The notes beneath the pieces are model-generated. The model saw only the letters and a list, made by a program, of their open reading frames with translations, searched no databases and was not told the origin of the DNA. Shown piece after piece: positions 18,151-27,345 of a stretch of 64,000 bases of DNA. Location of the stretch: positions 1 through 64,000 of the forward strand of contig NZ_JPIK01000022.1 of assembly GCF_000717475.1 (NCBI RefSeq), written 5' to 3'. A program made the translations under genes and the position numbers. How positions within the stretch are numbered: the first letter of the stretch is position 1; every line of letters starts with the position of its first letter. Source of the stretch: Desulfonatronum thiodismutans. Its GTDB lineage: Bacteria; Desulfobacterota; Desulfovibrionia; Desulfovibrionales; Desulfonatronaceae.

Positions 18151-19410
18151 ATGAACGTACACGACACGCGGATGAAAATGAATTCCCAAGACTGGGGCTG
18201 GGTGGCCGTAAACATCGGCATGGGCATTGGGGCCGGAATCGTCTTTTTGCCCATCCAGGCCGGCATTGTCGGGCTGTGGACGTTTCTGCTGGCCGTACTC
18301 GTGGCCTACCCGGCTTTGTATCAATTCCAGCGACTTTTCATCAACACGCTGGTTGAATCCAGGCAGGCCACGGACTACCCGGCGACCATCAGCGAATATC
18401 TGGGAAGCAAATGGGGGGCCGGGCTGGGCTTTGTCTATTTTGCGATGCTGCTGATCTGGTTCTTCGTGTACAGCGAAACCATCACCAACGACAGCGCCTC
18501 GTACATCCAGACCGCGGGCCTGACCGAGGGGCTGTTGTCGGCCAACCCATTCTACGGTCTGGTCATCGTCCTGGTTCTGGTTCTCGTCGCCTTTGCCAGC
18601 AGGACCCTGCTCCTGAATTTGTCCAAGCTGCTGGTGATCGTCGTGCTTTCGTCCCTGATCCTGCTGGCCCTGATGCTCATCCCGTTCTGGACTCTCGATC
18701 ATGTTCAGGAAATCGTTTCCGTTCGCAAACTGATCACCCAGGCAATTGTCACCCTACCTTTCGCCGTGACCTCCATTCTTTTCCTGCAGTCGCTGAGCCC
18801 ACTGGTCATCTATGCCCGTTCGGAATACGACGACATCGACATCGCCCGGCGCAAGGCCCATCAGATCATGAACTGGTCCTTCATGATCCTGGCCGGCGTG
18901 ATTTTTTTCTTCGCCTTTTCCTGCACCATTTCCATCTCGCCCGAGCAGGCCTATCAGGCGTTCGCGGACAACACGTCCTTTCTGGCGGTCATGGCCAAGA
19001 CCATCCCCGGCGCTCTTGTTCCGAGCATGGGGGTGATCATTGATTTATGCGCCATCGTGACCTCGTTTTTCGCGGTTCTAATCGGCCTGCATGAAGCCTG
19101 CGTCGGGCTATACATGAATCTTGTCGCTGGGGACGGACCCAGGGAAAAGGTCAACAAAACCAGGCTGTCCATCGGCGTGGTCGTCTTTATTGTCCTTCTC
19201 GGATGGTTTGCCACCATCGTGGACTTTCCCATCCTCTACTTCACGAGCATCAGCAGCCCGATTTTTGCCGTAATCGGATGCTTCATCCCCGTCATCCTCA
19301 TCTACAAGGTGGACCAATTCGCCAAGTACAGGGGCCCCCAGGCCTGGATCGCCGTGGGTACCGGGGCATTGCTGGTCCTGTCGCCCTTTCTGGCTCTAAT
19401 TTCCCAATGA
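18151..19410 (+). CDS. Serine/cysteine permease, HAAAP (SdaC/TdcC/CyuP) family
   Basis: Inner-membrane amino-acid permease of the hydroxy/aromatic amino-acid transporter family. The 419-residue protein is almost entirely hydrophobic, with about 11 predicted helices; the start GWVAVNIGMGIGAGIVFLPIQAG matches the unwound first helix of this fold. The known E. coli relatives SdaC, TdcC and YhaO/CyuP carry serine, threonine or cysteine with H+ or Na+. The gene lies next to cyuA, so cysteine or serine uptake is the natural guess. ATG 18151 follows an AGGATG sequence; Met 18169 is an alternative. Only 43 nt separate it from pepD, suggesting one transcript. Confidence 0.85.
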   Translation: MNVHDTRMKMNSQDWGWVAVNIGMGIGAGIVFLPIQAGIVGLWTFLLAVLVAYPALYQFQRLFINTLVESRQATDYPATISEYLGSKWGAGLGFVYFAMLLIWFFVYSETITNDSASYIQTAGLTEGLLSANPFYGLVIVLVLVLVAFASRTLLLNLSKLLVIVVLSSLILLALMLIPFWTLDHVQEIVSVRKLITQAIVTLPFAVTSILFLQSLSPLVIYARSEYDDIDIARRKAHQIMNWSFMILAGVIFFFAFSCTISISPEQAYQAFADNTSFLAVMAKTIPGALVPSMGVIIDLCAIVTSFFAVLIGLHEACVGLYMNLVAGDGPREKVNKTRLSIGVVVFIVLLGWFATIVDFPILYFTSISSPIFAVIGCFIPVILIYKVDQFAKYRGPQAWIAVGTGALLVLSPFLALISQ

Positions 19411-19453
19411 GGAAATCACCCGGGAAAAAACAGTTTAATCGGAGAAATTCGCG

Positions 19454-20991
19454 ATGAAATGCATGATTACGATGGGACTGCTGTGGGCCGGTCTGGCCTG
19501 TTTCGCCCTTGGGTTTTCGATCTCGGCCCTGGCCGCCGAGGTCGTGCCTGACCAGCAGGGGCCGGCGCTGGTCGACGACGGCGCGGACACCACGCGCATT
19601 TTGGCCATTTTCGAGGCCATCAGCCAGGTGCCGCGCTGCTCCAAGGACGAGGAGCGTATTGCGGCCTGGCTGGTCCAGTGGGCCGAGGAGCGGGGCTTTC
19701 CGGTCAAAACCGACGCGTTCAGCAATGTCTTGATTTCCGTTCCAGCCGCCGAGGGCTATGCCGACGCGCCGGTGGTGGCCCTGCAGGCGCATATGGACAT
19801 GGTCTGCCAGAAAACCGCGGATTCGGACCACGATTTCACCACCGACCCCATCCGCCTGGTCCGGGACGGCGAGTGGCTGCGGGCCACGGACACCACCCTG
19901 GGCGCGGACGACGGGATCGGCATGGCCATCGCCCTGTTCCTGGCCGAGGAGCCGGGGCTGAAGCGCCCGGCCCTGGAACTGCTGTTCACCACGGACGAGG
20001 AAGTGGACATGACCGGTGCGGAAGGGTTGGCCGAAGACGCTCTGAAAGCTGAACGGTTCATCAACATCGACTCCGATACCGAGGGCTTCGTGACCCTGGG
20101 CGCGGCCGGCGGGGTGACGATGGAAATCACGCTGCCCCTGGCCTTTGCCCCCCTTTCCCCCGGCCAGGCGACGTACTCCTTGCGCGTGGACGGCCTGTTG
20201 GGCGGCCACTCCGGCGTTGAAATCCACAAGAACCGGGCCAATGCCAACGTGCTCATCGCCCGGGCTCTGAACGAGGCCGTGCCGTTTCGGCTGATCAGCT
20301 TTGCCGGAGGCTCGGCGGACAACGCCATCACCCCGGCCTCGGAACTGGTCCTGGCCCTGGAGCCGGAACACGAAGACGCGCTGAAGGCCAGGATTGTCGC
20401 CTTTGAGCAGGAGATCCGCGGCGAATATCCCGAGGAAACCGGCTTGTCCGTGACCTTGGAAGCGCTTCCAAACCCGGCGGACGCCGCCCTTTCCGCGGCG
20501 GACACCGCCCGCTTGATCGAAAGGGTGTTTACGAATGGTCCGAAATCTTTCCCGGACTGCCCGAGACTTCCAACAACATCGGCATCCTGCTGACCACGGA
20601 CGCGGCTCTGGAGCTGACGGTCTTTCACCGCGGCTTCTCCCCGGAGAAGCTGGAAAACCTGGCCCGGGAGATCGAACACACCGCCGCCCAGGCCGGGGCC
20701 GCGACCAACCGCCGCGGCCAGTTCCCCGCCTGGCCGCCCAACCCGGAAACCACCCTCTACAAAAAAGCCCTGGCGGCCTACGAACGGGCCTTCTCCACCC
20801 CGCTCCGGACCGAGGTGGTCCATGCCGGCCTGGAATGCGGCTTTATCGCCGAAAAATACCCGCACATGGAAATCATCTCCATCGGCCCGTCCATGGAATA
20901 CGTCCATACCCCCAGGGAACGCCTGCACGTGCCGTCCGTGGAGCGGGTGGCCCTTTTTCTGCGGGAGTTGTTGGAGGATCTCGACCAGTGA
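19454..20991 (+). pseudogene. pepD: Exported aminoacyl-histidine dipeptidase (PepD, M20) with a frameshift
   Basis: Zinc metallopeptidase of the M20 PepD family, which cleaves Xaa-His and other dipeptides including Cys-Gly. Seen: AHMDMVC and TLGADDGIG (metal ligands), TTDEEVDMTGA, and GGHSGVEIHKNRANAN of the dimerisation domain. The first frame ends at 20593 with a junk tail. The true C-terminus (KGVYEWSEIFPGLPETSNN onward, to the TGA at 20991) is in the -1 frame, and the two join at an A/G run near 20520-20524, consistent with one missing base. This may be a real mutation or an assembly error. Unusual: a signal peptide (MKCMITMGLLWAGL to ALAA) where PepD is normally cytoplasmic. Preceded by GGAG. 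Confidence 0.85.
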
Positions 20992-21102
20992 GAGTTCTCA
21001 CTATTGAGTTCCTTTGTCGTCCGAATGAGGCAGAAGCTGCATCAGGCACAACGGCTGTCCGGTGGAGAATGCCCGGACTTTTTGAGTAATTACGCATTTT
21101 CC

Positions 21103-21126
21103 GGTTTCGATTTCGATCGCGATTTG
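21103..21126. repeat. GATTTC-hexamer element, copy B (single arm)
   Basis: GGTTTCGATTTCGATCGCG followed by ATTTG. Shares the TTTCGATCGCGATTTG end with copy A. It lies in the 176-nt gap before the C69 peptidase gene. No box and no opposite arm are visible. Confidence 0.6.
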
Positions 21127-21167
21127 AACATACCCACCCCGAACCCGTCCAAGAGGAGACGAACCCC

Positions 21168-22727
21168 ATGACAACCATCCCCCGTACTCACCGCAACATC
21201 GTTCCAGGTATCGCGGTGCTTTTTGCGCTCTCCATTTTTGCTTTTATCTTCGCGCCGTCCGTCCCGGCCAACGCCTGCACGACCATCCTGGTGGGCCACG
21301 AGGCCACGGCGGACGGCTCGCTGATCATCGCCCGCAATGAAGACAATGTCGGCGCATCCGACGCCCAGAACATCGTCCGCCACGAACCGCGCAAGGAAGC
21401 CCTGACCTTTCAGGCCAACGACAACGCCTTCACCTGGGACCTGCCGCCCAACGCCCTGGGGTACGTGGCCTTTCCCAAATGGCAGTCCGAAGGCCAGAAG
21501 CTTTTGTCCTTCGAGGAAACCGGGATCAACGACTACGGCGTGGCCATTTCGGCCACGGAGACCATCTTCAACAGCGAGGCCATCCTGGCCGTCGACCCTT
21601 ACGTGCAAGGCACCGGCCTGACCGAGGACTCCATCACCTCGGTGGTCCTGCCTTATGCCACCTCGGCCAGGGAGGGCATTCGCCTGCTGGGACATGTCAT
21701 CGAGACCGCCGGCGTCAGCGACGAGGGCTTTGGCGTGGCCCTGAGCGACCGCAACGAGATCTGGTATCTGGAAACGGCCTCGGGTCATCACTGGGTGGCC
21801 CAGCGCCTCCCCGCGGACAGCTACTTTGTTTCCGCGAACCAGGGACGCTTCCAGGACGTGGATTTCAATGATCCCATGAACGTGATGACCTCCGCCGGTT
21901 TCGTGGACTTCCTGGTGGAACACAAGCTGTACGATCCGGCCGGCGAAGCGTTCAATTTCTTCACCTGCTGCATCAGCGACGGCGAACACGATCACACCTA
22001 CAACTACCCCCGGGTCCGCGAGTTGCTTAAGCTCTTCTCCGGTATCGAGTACGACCGCATGGACGGGCTGTATCCGGTTTTCGTCCAGCCGGACCGCAAA
22101 CTGACCGTCCAGGACGTGGCCGCGGGCCTGCGCAACCGGTACCAGGGCACCCCGCACGATCCGTACATGCACCAGAATCCCAAGGAACCCTACCGGCCCA
22201 TCAGCGTGATGCGCGCCTCCCTCTCCCACATCACCCAGACCCGGCCCGACCTGCCCGGCGACATCGCGGTCATCAACCATATCGCCCTGGGCATGCCCGA
22301 TCTGGCCGTGTACATGCCCTTCTACAAGGGCCTGACCGACCTGCCCTCGGCCTACCAGGGCGCTACCGGGCAAATCGACGACCATTCCATGTTCTGGCGC
22401 TCCCGCAAGATGCAGGCCCTGGTCCTGCAGGACTATCCGCGCCTGGCTCCAGCGGCCCATGAGGCCATCGCGCAATTCGAGGCGGACCTCGTGGCGAAAC
22501 AGGCCGCCATGGAAGACCAGTACCTGGCGCTGTGGCGTCAGGACGAGGACGCGGCCCGGGAGCTGATCCAGAACCTGACCGACCACGCCGTGGCGGACAT
22601 GGAACGGATGCTGGACGACCTGACCATCCGGTTTGCCAAGGAACTGGGCATGGAAAACCTGACCGACGAGCAGTTCTTTGAGCTGATCATGGGCATCGAG
22701 AAGAAGTACCACTTCCACGGAGCGTGA
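21168..22727 (+). CDS. Exported C69-family dipeptidase (Ntn hydrolase)
   Basis: Dipeptidase of family C69 (formerly U34). The catalytic nucleophile is the Cys that becomes residue 1 after processing: the signal peptide ends ...VPANA and is followed by CTTILVG, exactly as in this family. Further family blocks: ADGSLIIARNEDN, ETGINDYGVAISATETIF and FGVALSDRNEIWYLE. 519 residues; the C-terminal quarter is helical and acidic. Exported to the periplasm or outside. ATG 21168 follows GAGGAG. It stands beside another exported dipeptidase (pepD) and an amino-acid permease, suggesting peptide scavenging. A hairpin after the gene (22770-22799) may end the transcript. Confidence 0.88.
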   Translation: MTTIPRTHRNIVPGIAVLFALSIFAFIFAPSVPANACTTILVGHEATADGSLIIARNEDNVGASDAQNIVRHEPRKEALTFQANDNAFTWDLPPNALGYVAFPKWQSEGQKLLSFEETGINDYGVAISATETIFNSEAILAVDPYVQGTGLTEDSITSVVLPYATSAREGIRLLGHVIETAGVSDEGFGVALSDRNEIWYLETASGHHWVAQRLPADSYFVSANQGRFQDVDFNDPMNVMTSAGFVDFLVEHKLYDPAGEAFNFFTCCISDGEHDHTYNYPRVRELLKLFSGIEYDRMDGLYPVFVQPDRKLTVQDVAAGLRNRYQGTPHDPYMHQNPKEPYRPISVMRASLSHITQTRPDLPGDIAVINHIALGMPDLAVYMPFYKGLTDLPSAYQGATGQIDDHSMFWRSRKMQALVLQDYPRLAPAAHEAIAQFEADLVAKQAAMEDQYLALWRQDEDAARELIQNLTDHAVADMERMLDDLTIRFAKELGMENLTDEQFFELIMGIEKKYHFHGA

Positions 22728-22769
22728 GGGCCGGGCGTCATTTCTTGGCTTCGTGATCACTTCCTGACG

Positions 22770-22799
22770 GCGGGCAGCCGCGTCAAGGCGGCTGCCCGC
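22770..22799 (+). terminator. Strong GC hairpin after the C69 gene
   Basis: Perfect 12-bp stem GCGGGCAGCCGC / GCGGCTGCCCGC with a 6-nt loop, 43 nt after the stop codon. No T-run follows, so it may be an mRNA 3'-end stabiliser or a weak terminator. Confidence 0.55.
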
Positions 22800-22928
22800 G
22801 GGTTGGAGCAATGATCTATCTTTCTCTCATAACGTCGGCAGCGCCGACCAACCTGGTGCAACCGCACAGCCTTTGCTTCTTGGCGGTTTTTGGCGACATT
22901 CTGAAATAAAGCATATTTTCTTATGCTT

Positions 22929-22945
22929 GGCATGGATCGTGGCAA
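22929..22945 (+). promoter_or_regulatory. Sigma-54-like sequence upstream of the beta-lactamase-fold gene
   Basis: TTGGCATGGATCGTGGC. Nearly identical to the two better sites at 46337 and 47488 and at the same distance from the ATG (61 nt), but the -12 element reads GG instead of GC, so activity is doubtful. Confidence 0.3.
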
Positions 22946-22989
22946 ATCAAGCAATCATCAACACTATTGCACCAACAAGGAGAAACGTC

Positions 22990-24999
22990 ATGAAGCGGAT
23001 GAAAAGATTTGCCGCTTTTGTTTTCATTTTCTGTCTGCTGTTTGCGCCGCAAGGCGCGGCGGCGGAGTCCGACGCGTACTCCGAAACAATGCGTACGGCC
23101 CGGGAAATTCTGTGGAAGACGATCACGTCCGGAGGAGGAAGCTCCGCGACCGTGGCCGTCATGGATGGGGGAAAGATCGTCTATTCCGAGGAGTTCGGCG
23201 CAGCAAAGCGGGCGACCAGCCGCCCCGTGAAGGCCGATACCCGCTTCAACATCGGCTCCACCAGCAAGATGTTCGCCGCGGTCGCCATTTTGCTGCTCGC
23301 CGACGACGGAAAGCTTGCGCTCGACGACCCCGTGGTGAAGCACCTCCCCGAGTTCGTCATGCGCGACGAGCGCTACCGGGATATCACGGTGCGCATGCTC
23401 TTCAACCACTCGTCAGGGCTTCCGGGCTCGACCTTCGTCTTTGAGTACGAGCCCATGATCGAGCCGCATGCCCTGCTGCTGGAGGTTTTGCAAGAGTCCG
23501 ACCTGAAGCACGCTCCCGGGGCCATGGGTATTTACTGCAACGACGGCTTCACCCTCGCGGAGATGATCGTGGAAAGGCTTTCGGGGATGAAGTTCATCGA
23601 TTTCGTCGCGGAGCGCATCTTCGAGCCCCTCGGGATGAAGGACAGCGCGGCCAGTGTCGGCGAGACCCTCGGCAACGTCGCATTCTACTATGACATTCCG
23701 GCCGGCAGGAAGTACCCTCTGGAGATAGTCCGGGTGCATGCGGCTGGAGGGCTCTCCTCCACCGCGAAGGATTTGTGTCGTTTCGCGGACAGCTTTACCG
23801 CGGGGGGGAAGCACATCCTGAGCGAGCCCTCCTTGGAGGAGGTTCTGAAGAGCCAGCCGACCCTCTTCACGGAGCATCTCCGCGGAGCCGCGCTGCTGGA
23901 TGCCTTCGGGTGGGACTACGCATGGATTCCGGATTACCGGGACAAGGGAGTGCAGGTGCTTGGGAAAAGCGGGGGAACGATGTTTTATTCCACCAACTTC
24001 CAGGTCGTCCCGGCGGAGCGGCTTGTCGTGGCCGTGAGCATCTCCGGCAAAACGAACGCCCCGGAGATCTCGCGCGCCATTTTGGACGCGCTGATGAAGG
24101 AGAAGGGGCTGCCCGTCCCGGAAAAGTCGCCTCTGAAAAAGAGTGTCGAGCCGCGGCCGATTCCCCCAGAACTCCTCGCCTTCGAGGGAATGTACACCGA
24201 CGGAACCAGGGCCGTGCGCTTCCTCTTCGACAGGGAAAAGCATGCCCTGAATATTCACCACGTGCTCCCCGCGGCTCCAGATGGTGAGGAGACGCCGCCT
24301 CCCTTAAAGCTGGTCTACAACGAGGGTCTTTTCCACGACCTTGAGAAGGGAAGTTCGTATTACTTCATCTCCGAAGGAAAGGACGTCTACCTGATCGCGC
24401 ACAAGATTCCCGGCTTCGGCATGAACACCCCTGTTTTCCAGAGGCTGGAGGAAGTCGAGGCTCCAAAACAGCTTTCCATCGATATGAACGGCGTGCTCTG
24501 GATGATGCAAAACGTCACCCCCAGTGCGCAAATCATGAGCGGAATGCTGATGAGCAGGTCGTCCGTCAGCGACGAACTGCCCGGATATCTTTACGGCTTC
24601 GGGGTACAGAAGGTCGAGGGGCCCGACTTCGCAAGCATAGCCGCGACGGGTTTTCGCGATCAGCTCTCGCTGCGGCTTTTCCGGAAGGACGGCAAAATTC
24701 GCGTGCGGAGCGGGATGTTCGTCTTCTCGCAGGCAAGCGAGGCGGGGGCGCTCGTCAATGGAAAGAACGGAGTTGTGATCGGCCCCGACGGGGAGAACGA
24801 GTGGAGGAAGGTCGAGCAGGAGATGATCCTCTCCTTCACACGGCCGGAGAGGGGGCGGGTTGTTGCGGTCGCGCCCGCGAACGACGCGGAGCTGCTCTAC
24901 GACAGCGTCGTGGACAACGGGGAGTTCTTCGCTCCGGAAGGAACCTTCGTCTTCCTCGCGGGATCTCCGGGGGATGTGTTTGAGATCGAGGCAAGGTAG
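22990..24999 (+). CDS. Exported beta-lactamase-fold serine hydrolase
   Basis: Class C beta-lactamase/DD-peptidase-fold hydrolase (PF00144 type). Seen in 669 residues: signal peptide (MKRMKRFAAFVFIFCLLFAPQG, then AAAE), the SxxK nucleophile motif STSKM near residue 92, and YCND near 181 as the Tyr-x-Asn-like element. The region after about 400 is a non-catalytic beta-rich extension like those in penicillin-binding-protein-like esterases. Substrate unknown; acting on peptides, esters or peptidoglycan is possible, and true beta-lactam resistance is unlikely on this evidence. ATG 22990 has AAGGAG 9 nt upstream. Codon choice differs from its neighbours (heavy use of CTC, AAG, GAG, CGC and GGG/GGA), hinting at transfer. 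Confidence 0.82.
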   Translation: MKRMKRFAAFVFIFCLLFAPQGAAAESDAYSETMRTAREILWKTITSGGGSSATVAVMDGGKIVYSEEFGAAKRATSRPVKADTRFNIGSTSKMFAAVAILLLADDGKLALDDPVVKHLPEFVMRDERYRDITVRMLFNHSSGLPGSTFVFEYEPMIEPHALLLEVLQESDLKHAPGAMGIYCNDGFTLAEMIVERLSGMKFIDFVAERIFEPLGMKDSAASVGETLGNVAFYYDIPAGRKYPLEIVRVHAAGGLSSTAKDLCRFADSFTAGGKHILSEPSLEEVLKSQPTLFTEHLRGAALLDAFGWDYAWIPDYRDKGVQVLGKSGGTMFYSTNFQVVPAERLVVAVSISGKTNAPEISRAILDALMKEKGLPVPEKSPLKKSVEPRPIPPELLAFEGMYTDGTRAVRFLFDREKHALNIHHVLPAAPDGEETPPPLKLVYNEGLFHDLEKGSSYYFISEGKDVYLIAHKIPGFGMNTPVFQRLEEVEAPKQLSIDMNGVLWMMQNVTPSAQIMSGMLMSRSSVSDELPGYLYGFGVQKVEGPDFASIAATGFRDQLSLRLFRKDGKIRVRSGMFVFSQASEAGALVNGKNGVVIGPDGENEWRKVEQEMILSFTRPERGRVVAVAPANDAELLYDSVVDNGEFFAPEGTFVFLAGSPGDVFEIEAR

Positions 25000-25055
25000 C
25001 ACGCGCTCGCCCCGGCTGAGTATTCAGGCTGTTTATTCCGGCAAACTTAACAGTC

Positions 25056-25196
25056 CGCTGAAAAACTCCCAATTGCTGCGTCGCTGCAAAAAGTTCAAAC
25101 CCTCACGTATCAAAAATACGCTTCGACCTTGAGCTTTTTTTGCTCCTTGCACTTGGGGTTTTTGAACGAACTGCCGGAAAAGGACTTTTTCAACAC
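25056..25196. repeat. MITE-like ~140-bp repeat, copy 1
   Basis: Closely similar to 40132-40271. Both begin with a TGAAAAACTCCCAATTGC-like sequence, contain AAAAAGTTCAAA and TTTTTGAACGAACTGCCGG, and end TTTTCAACA, which is the inverse of the start. Non-coding, between the beta-lactamase-fold gene and the PSD-family gene. Confidence 0.8.
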
Positions 25197-25261
25197 TCAG
25201 ATATGGGTTTTCTTGGACACCTCAACCTGCCGGCTTTGACCGGCGCTTCATGGAGCATCTC

Positions 25262-26626
25262 ATGCGCCTTACAAAATGGTTTCTGACAGGCACCCTGGCC
25301 ATTGCGGCAACAATCCAGCTCTGCTTCGGATTGCCGTCCGCCCAGGCTGAGACGGGCGGCAAGCCGTTACCGTACAACGTCGGTCAATGGCTGCCCTCGG
25401 ACCAGCAGGTTCTGGAGGATTGGCGGGCCGATCTGATCCGAAAAACCGACGCACTGCCCGAAGGTGCGCCCTTGTTGCCCGTTATCCAGGAATTCAAGGA
25501 ACTCATTGAAAACGACCCGGAACTGTACATGCTCTTCACCCAGATGTTCGAGCAGGTTCCGCGAAAACCGCCGTTTCTGACCGACCCCACCGGCATGCCG
25601 CAGATCAGGAATTACCGGCACATGCTGGTCCTGATGAACCATATTCTGACCCAGGCTCCGGAATTCAACAAAACCGGGCTGGTAGGCTTTCCCATCAACG
25701 CCATCCTGGACTGGCCCATGGGCACCCCTGCCGGAGCATCGGCCTTTCTGAACGATAAAGTGAATCGCCAATTGAAGAAGATCCTGAATCAGTGGGCCGT
25801 GTTCCTGGCTTCCCCGGATTCCCGCCATGTGCTTACCGATGATCCGGAAAAAGGCTGGTTCGGCCGGGACGCCCAGGAAGCCATGCCGACCTTCGTGGAG
25901 GACTTCCATTGCGACCCGGATCAGCCCCATTACGGCTTCGCGTCCTGGGACGACTTCTTTACCCGGACCTTCCGCGACGGCCGCCGCCCCGTGGCCGAGC
26001 CGGACAACGACGCGGTGATCGCCAATGCCTGCGAATCAGCCCCGTACCGGATCGCCACGGATGTCCAACTGCGCGACCAGTTCTGGATCAAGGCCCAGCC
26101 CTACTCGCTCTTCCACATGATGGACGGGGATCCCCTGGTGGACCAATTCGTGGGCGGGACCATCTATCAGGCATTTCTGAGCGCGCTGAGTTATCACCGC
26201 TGGCACAGCCCGGTCAGCGGCAGGATCGTCAAAACCAGGCTGATCGACGGCTCCTATTACGCCGAATCGCTTGCCCAGGGCTTTGACCCGGCCGGACCCA
26301 ACGAGTCCCAGGGCTACATCACCCAGGTTGCCGCCAGGGCGCTGATCTTCATCGAAGCGGACAACCCGGACATCGGCCTGATGGCCGTCATGTTCGTGGG
26401 CATGGCCGAGGTCTCCTCCAACGAGATCACGGTGTACGAAGGCCAGCACGTCCAAAAGGGCGACCAACTCGGGATGTTCCACTTCGGAGGCTCCACCCAT
26501 TGCCTGATCTTCCGCCCGGAAGTGAACCTGGAATTCGACCTGCACGGCCAGACTCCAGGCCTGCACTCGGAAAACATCCCGCTTCGGGCCAGGATCGCCG
26601 TGGTCACGGACAGCCAGGGCGAATGA
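25262..26626 (+). CDS. Exported phosphatidylserine-decarboxylase-family protein, PsiD-like architecture
   Basis: 454 residues: signal peptide (MRLTKWFLTGTLAIAATIQL to AQA), an N-terminal PSD-associated domain (about 65-205; VIQEFKELIENDPELYMLFTQMF and VGFPINAILDWPMGTPAG), then a PS-decarboxylase domain with SYHRWHSPVSG (catalytic His) and FHFGGST (near 408), the self-cleavage site whose Ser becomes the pyruvoyl group. This two-domain plan is known in fungal PsiD and similar amino-acid decarboxylases rather than in the membrane lipid enzyme. Export is unusual. The usual Asp of the SPxDG motif appears as ACES here. ATG 25262 has GGAG 6 nt upstream. A paralogue is at 29332. Substrate unknown: lipid or amino acid. 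Confidence 0.85.
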   Translation: MRLTKWFLTGTLAIAATIQLCFGLPSAQAETGGKPLPYNVGQWLPSDQQVLEDWRADLIRKTDALPEGAPLLPVIQEFKELIENDPELYMLFTQMFEQVPRKPPFLTDPTGMPQIRNYRHMLVLMNHILTQAPEFNKTGLVGFPINAILDWPMGTPAGASAFLNDKVNRQLKKILNQWAVFLASPDSRHVLTDDPEKGWFGRDAQEAMPTFVEDFHCDPDQPHYGFASWDDFFTRTFRDGRRPVAEPDNDAVIANACESAPYRIATDVQLRDQFWIKAQPYSLFHMMDGDPLVDQFVGGTIYQAFLSALSYHRWHSPVSGRIVKTRLIDGSYYAESLAQGFDPAGPNESQGYITQVAARALIFIEADNPDIGLMAVMFVGMAEVSSNEITVYEGQHVQKGDQLGMFHFGGSTHCLIFRPEVNLEFDLHGQTPGLHSENIPLRARIAVVTDSQGE

Positions 26627-26747
26627 CCGCCTTTTGCGGGTGCTCGGGGATCGGGATCGAACCGAGCCAACTTCTTGATTCAATACAGAAAATGTCTTGA
26701 AAATGCTTGATATTTTTCTTTAGGATGCCCATATTACACTCTTTTGC

Positions 26748-26781
26748 AACGCCCATTTCAGTAGCGAAATGGGCGTTTTAA
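26748..26781 (+). terminator. Intrinsic terminator after the first PSD-family gene
   Basis: Perfect 12-bp stem AACGCCCATTTC / GAAATGGGCGTT with a 6-nt loop followed by TTT, 121 nt after the stop codon. Confidence 0.8.
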
Positions 26782-26829
26782 GGCAAAACATCGGCTTATT
26801 ATAAAATTTTTATTCACAAATTTCAAAAT

Positions 26830-27130
26830 GTTAACTCGGTCAGGCCCCAGCCGCACTCATCGCTTTCACACGCCACCAACAGCGTGAGCGGCGCTTTTCG
26901 GACTTCGTCACGAATGAGAAGACTCGTCGCACTGCAAAACCAATCGGATTCGTTGCCCTACGCACCGCCATTTCGTCTCCGGTTGCTTCCCACCCACCTC
27001 ACGGTGACGCGGTTACCTTCGACTACGGGGGTGTTGCATACCCCGGAATGGACTTGCACCATCCTGACAAAGCGCCTTCGCGGGCGCGCTCCTTCCGGCG
27101 AAGGCCGGAATCCCGTCGTTTGAAGTGGCT
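26830..27130 (-). other. Possible group II intron 5' remnant
   Basis: Read on the minus strand, the segment contains GATGGTGCAAGTCCATTCC, CCCCGTAGTCGAAGGTAACCG and GGGAAGCAACCGGAGACGAA, which I recall from the structured 5' region of bacterial group II introns. No reverse transcriptase gene follows. Weak call by memory of the motif only; a degraded insertion sequence is an alternative. Adjacent on the same strand (27130-27200) is a short duplicated AATGGAGCCAC motif. Confidence 0.3.
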
Positions 27131-27345
27131 CCATTAATGCGGCCATCGACTGGCCTCATTAGACCGGCCAGAGGGTGGCTCCATTATGCCGACCATGGCG
27201 ATTTTGGAATGCTGGGACAGAGAGATGCTGGGGCTGGGGAGATGAAGGGAAGGTGACAGTGATTGTCTTTCTCGGGTAGTGGGCAAAAAGAAAGGGAAGC
27301 TTGGTGGCTTCCCCTCCACAAGATCGATTTTACGATTGGCTGGGA

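Noticed and set aside
20505..20535. Programmed -1 frameshift in pepD
   Set aside because: No X-XXY-YYZ heptamer in the right frame and no clear stimulatory structure; a missing base is simpler.
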